Positions 1-5,646 of a stretch of 5,646 nucleotides of DNA are shown here, in pieces. The DNA lies in the NCBI GenBank assembly GCA_002011685.1, contig MTOL01000031.1, positions 1 to 5,646 on the forward strand, given 5' to 3'. Every line of letters starts with the position of its first letter. The stretch's first letter is position 1. The position numbers and the translations under genes were made by a program. Under the pieces are notes generated by a model. It worked only from the letters and a program-made list of their open reading frames with translations, searched no databases and was not told the origin of the DNA. This DNA is from Deferribacteres bacterium JdFR-76 (lineage in GTDB: Bacteria > Zhuqueibacterota > JdFR-76).

Positions 1-177
1 TGCATATTCGAAGCCTGAAGGCCCAAGTTGATCCGGCGTTACCACCCCGGTAATGCCCTCCATATCCACAGAAATGTACACCTTCAGCCCGTCCTTTGCC
101 TCCACGGGCAACCCGCAAACGAGCAATCCTAGGACGAAGACGAAACTTTTATACCCGAAACGGCTTTTGCACCTCAT
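1..177 (-). CDS. Exported M55-family D-aminopeptidase (DppA-like), amino-terminal part only
   Basis: The 59 visible codons begin at the ATG at 177 and run off the left edge. Residues 1-10 are basic and about 11-25 are hydrophobic. A V-E-A signal peptidase I site follows (likely cleavage after residue 27), so the protein should be exported. Mature residues 32-45 read VYISVDMEGITGVV, the characteristic start of M55 peptidases such as Bacillus DppA. In that family the Asp and Glu of the D-M-E motif (here D38 and E40) are zinc ligands. The remaining ligands and the catalytic histidine lie outside the window. M55 enzymes release amino-terminal D-amino acids from peptides; B. subtilis DppA has no such leader, so the export signal is notable. 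A purine-rich ribosome binding site (185-196 on the complement) sits 7 bases upstream. The gene follows the M14 peptidase gene after 108 bases on the same strand, with no terminator seen, so co-transcription is likely. The family call is firm; substrate is inferred. Confidence 0.85.
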   Translation of the reverse strand, partial: MRCKSRFGYKSFVFVLGLLVCGLPVEAKDGLKVYISVDMEGITGVVTPDQLGPSGFEYA

Positions 178-285
178 TTTTACACCCTCCCTCCTCAAGT
201 CGTAACCCTTCCTATTGTAGAAAAAGCCCCCATTCCACCGGATGAGGACGTTTCCTGATGGCAGCCCATCTGCCCTCTCTGCCTG

Positions 286-3216
286 CTACTGTTTGAGCTC
301 CTCTTGCTGCATCCAGGGAGCCAGAAGCAGATCCCAGTGAACCGCATCACCAGGCCGGTAACCCCGCTCCTCCTGTTCTTCCTCCTTTCGCTCCGGCCAT
401 CCCGTCCGGAGGTCATTCCAATGCAGAATGGTGTTCCAGACAAGGGCGTGGCTTCCATGCGTTTCCCAGCGCCAGAACGGCCGGATTGCAAAAAGTACCA
501 CATGGCCATCCCCAACCGGAACATCTACTACAGCCGGTGCGCCTGCCATCTCCTGCTCACCCCGCAAAACCCCACTCAGAAGCAGCCGCTTTTTGGGAAA
601 AGAAAGAACCACCCGCGGCACTTCTTTGTACCATATCTCATCTTTCAGCCAGTCAGGCGTCAGATAATTCCCAACCGATTTGTTGATGCGGAACACCGGC
701 CCGCGGTTGAAGTACACCGCCAGGGTATCCGGAAATCCGTAAGTAATGGGGCTTTTTGGATCAGCAATCTTTGACCGCAAAACGGTCCCCCTCGCCAGAA
801 GTTTCTGGGTCCGCCGGATGCTCACCCTCCGCACCAGCCCAACATCGATGGGAAATGAGCAGGTACTGCCTTCCGTAATGAATACGCCTCCCCTGCGGAT
901 AAAACGAGCCAGATTCTTCACACCGTCGTATCCCATGCCTTTGCGGACATCATCCGTTTCATCGATCGTTCCGATATGCCGGTACTTCTCGGTACGCTTC
1001 CAGGGAATGGGATCGCCCACATCCGTCGTTCCAGCAATCAGCCGCTGGGTATTGGCCCACGTTCTTGGAAGAATAATTACGTCGAACTGGCTCAGATCCG
1101 TATGTGCCAGATCTTGCTCGGCCAGGTAAGTGTACGGGATACCAATTCTGTCAAACGCCAGCCTCCACCAGCCGGCATCCTGTGGTGTAGCAACCCACGT
1201 GTGAACCAGTGCAATCCGCGGAAGTTCCACTTCATGGGTGGGCACTTCCGGTTTCCGCGAAACAGCCACAATTTCCAGCCCCAGCTCCCGGGCAAGAGAC
1301 GCCAGTTTTTGGTAAAGCCCCGGCGGATTGCCTTCTGCCGGAATAATATAGGACCCCGCAGCAAATTCCCTTTTCGCTGCCTTGAAAGGTTCTTCTGCCG
1401 CCCACACTTTTACACCTTCCAACCGGAAGCGTAACAGAGCAAAATGGTCCTCGGTGGTATTATTCACCAGATAATATTTTCCTTTTCCCTTCAGCCGCCC
1501 GGCAACCCGCACGGAATCCGCCAATACATGCATTTTTACAGCCAAAATTGCCGAATCGTTCACTGCAAAACATTGCACCTGCCGCAAAAGCGGAAGCGTC
1601 CAGCCGGTGTCATCGTACGGCGCCCTTTGATCAGCGGGAAAATTCTGGCGGTCCAGCAGGATTCTGGCCAGCGTCCGATAGGGCTGATCGAGCCGGATTA
1701 TATAATCTCCCTTTTTTCCCCGGCGGTATTTTTCTTTCTTTTCTTTTCCCTTCTTTCCTGGTTCTTTCCAGCGAAAATTTTCATCTGCAACATGGATTTC
1801 CAGCCCCTGAGCCAGCAGCAGGTTAACGAGATCGGCCGCAGCCAGGTAGCGCCGCTGTTCTTTCGGGATGACATAAGCGTAGGGCTTCTCTTTCCTTCCC
1901 TTTTCCACCGCCTTTTTGCTTTTCCGGTAAAAATTGTCCAGAAATCTCTGCCGGTGTCGGGCCACATAGTGCAAAGCTACGAGCACTCCCGTTTCCATGT
2001 AGTTCGTATTGTTACGCATGGACCACTGAACTTTCCTGAGCGGCGGGTTGGGCCGGTACCATTCCCGTGATGTGCTCCGCCTGGGCAATTTGCGTTCCAC
2101 CGTCTCCGGGATCATGTTTCCAAATGTTTCGTAAAACCGCCCGACCGCATTGCGGGTGTTGGCAATCCACATAAGGTAATTGGCGGCCCAGCCTGTATAA
2201 AAACCGTGCGTCCAAACACCGGGCATGCCTCGCTTGGTCAATTCCGTGACCTCCTCATGAGCCAGATTGTGCCACTCATCGATGGTAATGGCGTCAATGT
2301 ATTCGTTGTACGGTCCCGTACCTGTCGAAACATACAGGTAGGGAACCGATTCGTGAAGGTCATGCATAACCGTTGGTTTCCAGTAGAGAAAAGAGCGCAG
2401 CACATTCCGCGTCAGATTCAGGGCAAGACCAAAACCATCGCGGTTGTTGTCGTGGGCTACATAGTGCCCCCAGTAAATCAGGCTGGGTCCCACACCGTTA
2501 TGGTCTTTTCTGTACTGATAGATATCCACCATGCGGTCCCGGCCGTCCGGCTCGGCAACTGGAACAAAAATGAAAATCAGGTTCTTCCGGATCTCCCGGA
2601 TCAGCGTCGATTCCTCAGTCGCCAGCCGGTACGCCAGTTCCATCAACATTTCGGGACTCCCCGTCTCCGGAGAATGCAGCCCTCCCATGGCGTAATAGAT
2701 GGGCTTCCCCTTCTGTATAATTTTTTGGGCCTGTTCGGGAGAAATCTTCCGCGGATCTGCCAGCTGATTCAGGAACCGCCTGTATTTTTCCAGCTCCTTT
2801 AGGGTCTCTTCTTCCGCAATAATGCATTCCACCATCTTACGTCCTTCTTCTGTAACGCCAATCTCCCGGAACAACACCCTGGGCGATGCTTTGGCCAGCG
2901 CAGCCAGATAGCCATAAATCTCTTCGGTGTAATGGAGCACTCCGGGGGCACCAATAATGTCGCCAAAATAATCTCTCGGAGATGGGATTCCCGGGACTTC
3001 CGGAAGATGATCTACCAGATCGCTCAGAAAGCGCGGATCTGTGGTGTACTCGCGGACTTTGCGAGCAAAAACAGTATCCATGGCGGTTTCCACCTGGCCA
3101 AAAACGGGCTTGTTAACACCTCCAAAGAATGTCCCCCCCAGGATTCCGACAACTGCAAAACAAATAAAAAATCTTTTGGCGTGAACTGAACGGACCACAC
3201 GGACGGCACGAACCAT
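286..3216 (-). CDS. Exported M14-family zinc carboxypeptidase-like protein with GATase-like carboxy-terminal region
   Basis: The protein has 976 residues, counted from the ATG at 3216. Residues 1-15 are basic and about 16-35 hydrophobic, a Sec signal peptide probably cleaved near residue 41, so it should act outside the cytoplasm. The M14 domain spans roughly residues 85-400. It shows the zinc motif H181-S-P-E184, an E-P-D-G at 222-225 where M14 enzymes often have NPDG, N-N-R-D at 257-260 (substrate-binding Asn-Arg), the third zinc-ligand region M-H-D-L-H-E-S at 284-290 (H288 or H285), and G-R-F-Y-E-T-F-G-N with probable catalytic Glu at 363. All key residues seem present, so it should be active. 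Residues about 445-550 form a second conserved module interrupted by a lysine-rich stretch (484-503). Residues about 665-795 resemble a class I glutamine-amidotransferase-like fold (GATase1-like), as in other large bacterial M14 proteins. A TTG at 3234 extends the frame by six residues, but the strong ribosome binding site lies between it and the ATG, so the ATG is preferred. Exact peptide substrate is unknown. Confidence 0.9.
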   Translation of the reverse strand: MVRAVRVVRSVHAKRFFICFAVVGILGGTFFGGVNKPVFGQVETAMDTVFARKVREYTTDPRFLSDLVDHLPEVPGIPSPRDYFGDIIGAPGVLHYTEEIYGYLAALAKASPRVLFREIGVTEEGRKMVECIIAEEETLKELEKYRRFLNQLADPRKISPEQAQKIIQKGKPIYYAMGGLHSPETGSPEMLMELAYRLATEESTLIREIRKNLIFIFVPVAEPDGRDRMVDIYQYRKDHNGVGPSLIYWGHYVAHDNNRDGFGLALNLTRNVLRSFLYWKPTVMHDLHESVPYLYVSTGTGPYNEYIDAITIDEWHNLAHEEVTELTKRGMPGVWTHGFYTGWAANYLMWIANTRNAVGRFYETFGNMIPETVERKLPRRSTSREWYRPNPPLRKVQWSMRNNTNYMETGVLVALHYVARHRQRFLDNFYRKSKKAVEKGRKEKPYAYVIPKEQRRYLAAADLVNLLLAQGLEIHVADENFRWKEPGKKGKEKKEKYRRGKKGDYIIRLDQPYRTLARILLDRQNFPADQRAPYDDTGWTLPLLRQVQCFAVNDSAILAVKMHVLADSVRVAGRLKGKGKYYLVNNTTEDHFALLRFRLEGVKVWAAEEPFKAAKREFAAGSYIIPAEGNPPGLYQKLASLARELGLEIVAVSRKPEVPTHEVELPRIALVHTWVATPQDAGWWRLAFDRIGIPYTYLAEQDLAHTDLSQFDVIILPRTWANTQRLIAGTTDVGDPIPWKRTEKYRHIGTIDETDDVRKGMGYDGVKNLARFIRRGGVFITEGSTCSFPIDVGLVRRVSIRRTQKLLARGTVLRSKIADPKSPITYGFPDTLAVYFNRGPVFRINKSVGNYLTPDWLKDEIWYKEVPRVVLSFPKKRLLLSGVLRGEQEMAGAPAVVDVPVGDGHVVLFAIRPFWRWETHGSHALVWNTILHWNDLRTGWPERKEEEQEERGYRPGDAVHWDLLLAPWMQQEELKQ

Positions 3217-3218
3217 GA

Positions 3219-3227
3219 CCTCCTCCC
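3219..3227 (-). promoter_or_regulatory. Ribosome binding site of the M14 peptidase gene
   Basis: On the minus strand this reads GGGAGGAGG, followed by TC and the ATG at 3216. The GGGAGG part is 5 bases from the ATG, a workable spacing. It lies downstream of the in-frame TTG at 3234, which has no ribosome binding site of its own, so it decides the start in favour of 3216. Confidence 0.75.
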
Positions 3228-3257
3228 TGTTCAATATTGACCCTGGAATACAGATGC

Positions 3258-3286
3258 TTGCGCAAAATACACTTTTTGCGCAAAAA
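3258..3286. repeat. Paired TTGCGCAA palindromes, probable operator
   Basis: The palindrome TTGCGCAA occurs at 3258-3265 and again at 3276-3283, with centres 18 bases apart. The second copy extends to a perfect 14-base palindrome, TTTTTGCGCAAAAA, at 3273-3286. The two copies also form a perfect 10-base inverted repeat (3258-3267 and 3274-3283) around a 6-base centre. One copy fills the -35/-10 spacer of the proposed M14 promoter and the other overlaps the -10 box and start point. This is the placement expected for a repressor binding as two dimers. The regulator is not recognisable from the site. Confidence 0.5.
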
Positions 3287-3292
3287 AGGCAA
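3264..3292 (-). promoter_or_regulatory. Probable sigma-70-type promoter of the M14-M55 unit
   Basis: On the minus strand a -35 box TTGCCT (3287-3292) and a -10 box TATTTT (3264-3269) are separated by exactly 17 bases. Each box matches 4 of 6 consensus bases. Transcription would begin near 3257, giving a leader of about 40 bases before the ATG at 3216. The spacer is filled by a palindrome, which supports regulation but also makes chance AT-rich matches possible. The 150 bases further upstream (about 3293-3440) show no gene. Confidence 0.45.
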
Positions 3293-3440
3293 GAAATATT
3301 TTTTTCAGAATTTGTACTTGAAAACCCTCCCTGCGTTGGAATGAAATGATGAATCCGGCTCCCTTGGAAGAAAAATTCTCAGCCGGCTAACCCCGGAAGG
3401 CATGTTACAGCTTAAAACAAAAAATCACGGTACCAAATAG

Positions 3441-3472
3441 AAAAAGGCGGGCTTGCATAGCCCGCCTTTTTT
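3441..3472 (-). terminator. Rho-independent terminator of the tRNA transcript, symmetrical
   Basis: A perfect 7-base-pair GC stem (GGCGGGC at 3446-3452, GCCCGCC at 3460-3466) encloses a 7-base loop. On the minus strand it is preceded by six A and followed by five T (3441-3445). It follows tRNA-Glu with a single base between, so it should end the tRNA transcript. Because the other side also carries a T run (3467-3472), it could work on the plus strand too, but no plus-strand gene ends here. It also insulates the M14 gene from upstream transcription. Confidence 0.9.
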
Positions 3473-3473
3473 G

Positions 3474-3546
3474 CGTCCCCAGGGGGAGTCGAACCCCCGT
3501 TGCAGGATCGAAAATCCTGAGTCCTAGGCCACTAGACGATGGGGAC
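3474..3546 (-). tRNA. tRNA-Glu, anticodon UUC
   Basis: This tRNA decodes GAA and GAG. A full cloverleaf can be drawn on the minus strand. The acceptor stem GTCCCCA (3540-3546) pairs with TGGGGAC (3475-3481), and G73 (3474) is the usual discriminator for bacterial tRNA-Glu. The anticodon stem CAGGA/TCCTG encloses the loop TTTTCGA, with anticodon TTC at 3510-3512. The T arm GGGGG-TTCGACT-CCCCC is perfect. CCA is not encoded and must be added enzymatically. It is the second gene of a two-tRNA transcript, 18 bases after tRNA-His. Confidence 0.97.
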
Positions 3547-3564
3547 ACACGCTCCATATTTTTG

Positions 3565-3637
3565 GGTGAGAGACGGGACTTGAACCCGCAACCACCAGGG
3601 CCACAACCTGGTGCTCTACCATTGAGCTACTCCCACC
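3565..3637 (-). tRNA. tRNA-His, anticodon GUG
   Basis: On the minus strand this folds as a complete cloverleaf. The acceptor GTGGGAG pairs with CTCTCAC, including one G-U pair. The anticodon stem CCAGG/CCTGG encloses the loop TTGTGGC, with anticodon GTG at 3602-3604. The T arm is GCGGG-TTCAAGT-CCCGT, with a closing G-U pair. An encoded extra G at position -1 (3637) faces C73 (3565), the identity element of bacterial histidine tRNA. CCA is not encoded. It is the first gene of a tRNA-His/tRNA-Glu transcript. Confidence 0.97.
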
Positions 3638-3653
3638 ATTCAAAACGACAAAA

Positions 3654-3682
3654 AATATATGTTAGCATCTTTCCAATTTCAA
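3654..3682 (-). promoter_or_regulatory. Promoter of the tRNA-His/tRNA-Glu transcript
   Basis: On the minus strand a -35 box TTGAAA (3677-3682) and a -10 box TATATT (3654-3659) are 17 bases apart, close to sigma-70 consensus. Transcription would start near 3647, about 10 bases before the tRNA-His 5' end. It lies in the 82-base gap after pdxB. No terminator hairpin follows pdxB in that gap, so some tRNA transcript may also come from pdxB read-through. Confidence 0.7.
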
Positions 3683-3719
3683 ATAAATTTTGCCCTTATT
3701 CAACTTCTCTCCTCTCTTT

Positions 3720-4868
3720 TCAATCTGCAATTCCAAACCCCAGCGTTGCAATTTTCTCCTTCAAGGCGTCATGTTTCCGTACTTTTACGCGATAGGCGCC
3801 GAACTCCCGCCGAATAGGATACTCATTTCGGAGCTTATCGAAAAATGCCGGTCTTTCTTCCTCCGGAATTTTCAGTATTTGCCGGAGATTCTGATCATCT
3901 TCGCGAATCCGGTAAACCTGCCGAATCAAATCACCAAGCTCTTCCTGCCAGCTCCTGTACCCACCTCCCGTTTCCAGCATTTCCGGATCTGGTACCGGAA
4001 GGTGGTCTTCCATTTTCCAAACGGGTTCAATCCCAAAATGCCGGCACACATGTTTGTAAACATACCACGTTCCTCTCACCTTCCCATCAAAAGAATGCCC
4101 TGCAATGTGCGGTGTTCCAATGGTTACTTCTTTCAAAAGAGCCGTGTTAATTTGCGGTTCATTTTCCCAGACATCCAAAACAGCCGCCCGAATATGCCCA
4201 TTCCGAATAAACTTTATTAATTCCTGGTTTTCTACCACAGGTCCCCGTGACGTGTTAATCAGGATGCTCCCAGGTTTCATCTTTGAAAGTACATCTGCAC
4301 CAAAAAGATGGTAGGTTGCATCTGGCCCCTGGTGTGTCAGCGGTACATGCAGGGTGATAATGTCCGCCTGAAGCGTTTCACTGAGAGGCCGATAGAGAGG
4401 GCTACCGGTTTTCCTTGCCAGCGGAGGGTCATTCAGTACCGTTTTTATTCCCAGCCCTTCTGCCATTTTCCATACCCTGCTTCCAATCCTGCCCACCCCA
4501 ACGATTCCCAGCGTCATATGGTCCAGTGCAAATGCCAGTTCCTCCGCCAGTTCGAACAGAGCCGCGGCAATGTACTCCACCACAGAAACGGCATTGCAAC
4601 CGGCAGCGTTCGCGAAAGCAATCCCTGACTTTCTCAAATAATCAAGATCCACATGGTCCGTCCCGGTCGTCGTTGTGCAGACCATCCGCACGGACGTACC
4701 TTCCAACAGCGAGCGATCGACACGACTCACGGAACGCACAACCAACACTTCACAATCTGTGAGCCACTGGCGGGGGATCTGCCGGCTCCGGTATAGCCGC
4801 AATTCTCCGAGAGGACCAAAAGCCTCCTCGACAAATGGAATATTGCCGTCGGCAACAATCTTCAGCAT
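3720..4868 (-). CDS. pdxB: Erythronate-4-phosphate dehydrogenase PdxB
   Basis: The enzyme oxidises 4-phospho-D-erythronate to 2-oxo-3-hydroxy-4-phosphobutanoate, the second step of the DXP-dependent route to pyridoxal 5'-phosphate, in the cytoplasm. At 382 residues it matches the usual length of about 380. It is a D-2-hydroxyacid dehydrogenase. The substrate domain starts L-K-I-V-A-D-G-N-I-P-F, and V-R-S-V at 44-47 and T-G-T-D-H-V-D at 68-74 are PdxB-like. The Rossmann motif G124-V-G126-R-I-G129 is followed by the acidic N-D-P-P (146-149) that selects NAD. The catalytic triad is R208 (T-S-R-G-P), E237 (W-E-N-E-P) and H254 (P-H-I-A-G), the same numbers I recall for the E. coli protein. The carboxy-terminal PdxB dimerisation region follows, including D-D-Q-N-L-R-Q-I and F-D-K-L-R-N-E-Y-P-I-R-R-E. 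This region separates PdxB from SerA and other family members. The ATG at 4868 has no clear ribosome binding site, but it starts exactly where the family starts. Its neighbours are a tRNA pair downstream and a divergent Sua5-family gene. Confidence 0.96.
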   Translation of the reverse strand: MLKIVADGNIPFVEEAFGPLGELRLYRSRQIPRQWLTDCEVLVVRSVSRVDRSLLEGTSVRMVCTTTTGTDHVDLDYLRKSGIAFANAAGCNAVSVVEYIAAALFELAEELAFALDHMTLGIVGVGRIGSRVWKMAEGLGIKTVLNDPPLARKTGSPLYRPLSETLQADIITLHVPLTHQGPDATYHLFGADVLSKMKPGSILINTSRGPVVENQELIKFIRNGHIRAAVLDVWENEPQINTALLKEVTIGTPHIAGHSFDGKVRGTWYVYKHVCRHFGIEPVWKMEDHLPVPDPEMLETGGGYRSWQEELGDLIRQVYRIREDDQNLRQILKIPEEERPAFFDKLRNEYPIRREFGAYRVKVRKHDALKEKIATLGFGIAD

Positions 4869-4900
4869 CGTACCAAAATCTTTTGTTTGACTTTTTATTT

Positions 4901-4906
4901 ATTATA
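4901..4906 (-). promoter_or_regulatory. Possible -10 box of pdxB
   Basis: The minus strand carries a perfect TATAAT at 4901-4906. No good -35 box stands 16-18 bases upstream; the best nearby TTG (TTGCCG, 4928-4933) is 21 bases away. Transcription would start near 4894, giving a leader of about 26 bases that lacks a clear ribosome binding site. The region is AT-rich, so the match could be chance. Confidence 0.4.
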
Positions 4907-4982
4907 CGATAGGTCCCCCTTTTTTTCCGGCAATTTTTTTGGGCGTATACCCGAAGACCCTTCCTCCCCGTGTATAAAGCAC

Positions 4983-5011
4983 TTGCATCGGGAGTTTCAT
5001 AGCGCTAACTT
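4983..5011 (+). promoter_or_regulatory. Weak candidate promoter of the Sua5/YciO-family gene
   Basis: In the 219-base divergent gap, TTGCAT (4983-4988) and TAACTT (5006-5011) are 17 bases apart, with a start near 5018. A competing -10-like TATAAA at 4973-4978 lacks a matching -35. Neither is strong. The gap otherwise holds no gene that I can support. Confidence 0.25.
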
Positions 5012-5087
5012 TAGGGCAAAAGATGGCAGAGAGAAACGTACAAACTGCATTTTCCTTTTCCGAAACCCTTTGAGGGAGGGAAGACCG

Positions 5088-5646
5088 ATGGCCGAGGTTC
5101 TTAAAATAAATCCGGACAACCCGCAAGGACGCTTTATCCGAAAGGCGGCTGAAGTCCTATCCAACGGAGGCGTCATCGTCTATCCAACCGACACCGTGTA
5201 TGGCATTGGGTGCGACATTTTCAACAAAAAGGCCATCGACCGGATTTATGAACTGAAAGGAAAATCCAGAAAACAGCCCCTCAGTTTTATTGTGCCGGAT
5301 CTGAAAGAGATCAGCAAATACGCACATGTTTCGGATGATGCGTACCGCCTGATGCGGCGGATCTTTCCCGGCCCGTATACGGTTGTTTTGCCGGCCACCC
5401 GGATGGTTCCGCGCCGTATTGCCCCCGTAAACAAACGTACCGTTGGCATTCGCATTCCGGACAACAAAATCTGTATGCTTCTGCTTAAGGAGTTCCCCAA
5501 TCCCATCATCAGTACCTCGGCCAACCTATCCGGTCAGGACATTCTGAACGACCCGGAAAAAATTCTGGAAGAACTGGGAGACAAGGTGGATCTGATCCTC
5601 GACTGCGGCCTGCTTGGGTTTGAACCCTCCACGGTCATTGACCTGA
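5088..5646 (+). CDS. Sua5/YciO/YrdC-family protein (threonylcarbamoyl-AMP synthase family), truncated by window end
   Basis: 186 codons are visible from the ATG at 5088; the frame is open at the right edge. The fold family makes threonylcarbamoyl-AMP from threonine, bicarbonate and ATP for the t6A37 modification of tRNAs that read ANN codons. Family marks are G-G-V-I-V-Y-P-T-D-T-V-Y-G-I-G-C (27-42), F-P-G-P-Y-T (93-98), V-G-I-R-I-P (119-124), S-T-S-A-N-L-S-G (142-149) and F-E-P-S-T-V-I-D (178-185). Two points suggest the YciO branch rather than TsaC/YrdC. First, the start N-P-D-N-P-Q-G-R-F-I resembles E. coli YciO as I recall it. Second, the KxR motif appears as K57-G-K59. It could still be a true TsaC or a two-domain Sua5, because the carboxy-terminal end is missing. 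The ribosome binding site GAGGGAGGG (5072-5080) is 7 bases from the ATG, which supports this start over an in-frame TTG at 5070. It is divergent from pdxB. Confidence 0.9.
   Translation, partial: MAEVLKINPDNPQGRFIRKAAEVLSNGGVIVYPTDTVYGIGCDIFNKKAIDRIYELKGKSRKQPLSFIVPDLKEISKYAHVSDDAYRLMRRIFPGPYTVVLPATRMVPRRIAPVNKRTVGIRIPDNKICMLLLKEFPNPIISTSANLSGQDILNDPEKILEELGDKVDLILDCGLLGFEPSTVIDL

Noticed and set aside
214..219. TACAAT on the minus strand as a -10 box for a separate M55 promoter
   Set aside because: The hexamer 17 bases upstream is TCCGGT, with almost no match to a -35 box; co-transcription from the M14 promoter is simpler.
260..274. Small inverted repeat (GGCAG/CTGCC) between the M14 and M55 genes, as a possible terminator
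   Set aside because: The stem is only five base pairs and no T run follows on the minus strand.
1444..2070. Plus-strand open frame of 208 codons
   Set aside because: It lies wholly antisense to the M14 gene, has no recognisable domain, and its composition follows from the codon pattern of the real gene.
3381..3388. AGCCGGCT palindrome upstream of the M14 gene
   Set aside because: An isolated 8-base palindrome, over 90 bases from the proposed promoter and without a second full copy, is expected by chance.
5000..5007. TAGCGCTA palindrome upstream of the Sua5/YciO gene
   Set aside because: It is a single short copy near a weak promoter candidate, too little to call an operator.
4902..5126. 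Minus-strand open frame of 74 codons in the divergent gap
   Set aside because: It overlaps the well-supported start of the Sua5/YciO gene and has no family features.

Overview
The window looks like a piece of a bacterial chromosome of moderate GC content. It carries ordinary housekeeping genes next to a pair of genes for exported peptidases. The organism cannot be named from the sequence. The large M14 protein resembles the multidomain exported M14 peptidases I associate with Acidobacteria, Calditrichota/KSB1 and other FCB-like lineages. Together with a PdxB-type vitamin B6 enzyme, this suggests a free-living, possibly peptide-degrading bacterium of that kind. That placement is inference, with low confidence.

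Layout, left to right. At 1-177 (minus strand) is the amino-terminal part of an exported M55 (DppA-like) D-aminopeptidase, cut by the window edge. Upstream of it on the same strand, at 286-3216, is a 976-residue exported M14-family zinc carboxypeptidase-like protein with a glutamine-amidotransferase-like carboxy-terminal region. The two probably form one transcription unit read leftwards. The proposed promoter of the unit, near 3264-3292, is overlaid by two copies of a TTGCGCAA palindrome that look like operator sites. Next is a minus-strand tRNA pair, tRNA-His(GUG) then tRNA-Glu(UUC). It has a good sigma-70-type promoter at 3654-3682 and a strong hairpin terminator at 3441-3472 that almost touches the end of tRNA-Glu. 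At 3720-4868 (minus) is pdxB, erythronate-4-phosphate dehydrogenase of the DXP-independent pyridoxal phosphate pathway. Divergent from it, starting at 5088 and running off the right edge, is a Sua5/YciO/YrdC-family gene (threonylcarbamoyl-AMP synthase family).

The M14 and M55 proteins plausibly cooperate in trimming peptides outside the cytoplasm. The tRNA genes, pdxB and the Sua5-family gene are core functions with no obvious functional tie to them. No mobile element, CRISPR array or phage gene is visible. No gene-free stretch exceeds 300 bases; the longest are 3217-3473 and 4869-5087, and both are regulatory in appearance. I did not find a convincing new multi-gene system. The most interesting signals are the operator-like palindromes at the M14 promoter, the altered KxR motif of the Sua5/YciO protein and the unusual domain make-up of the M14 protein.
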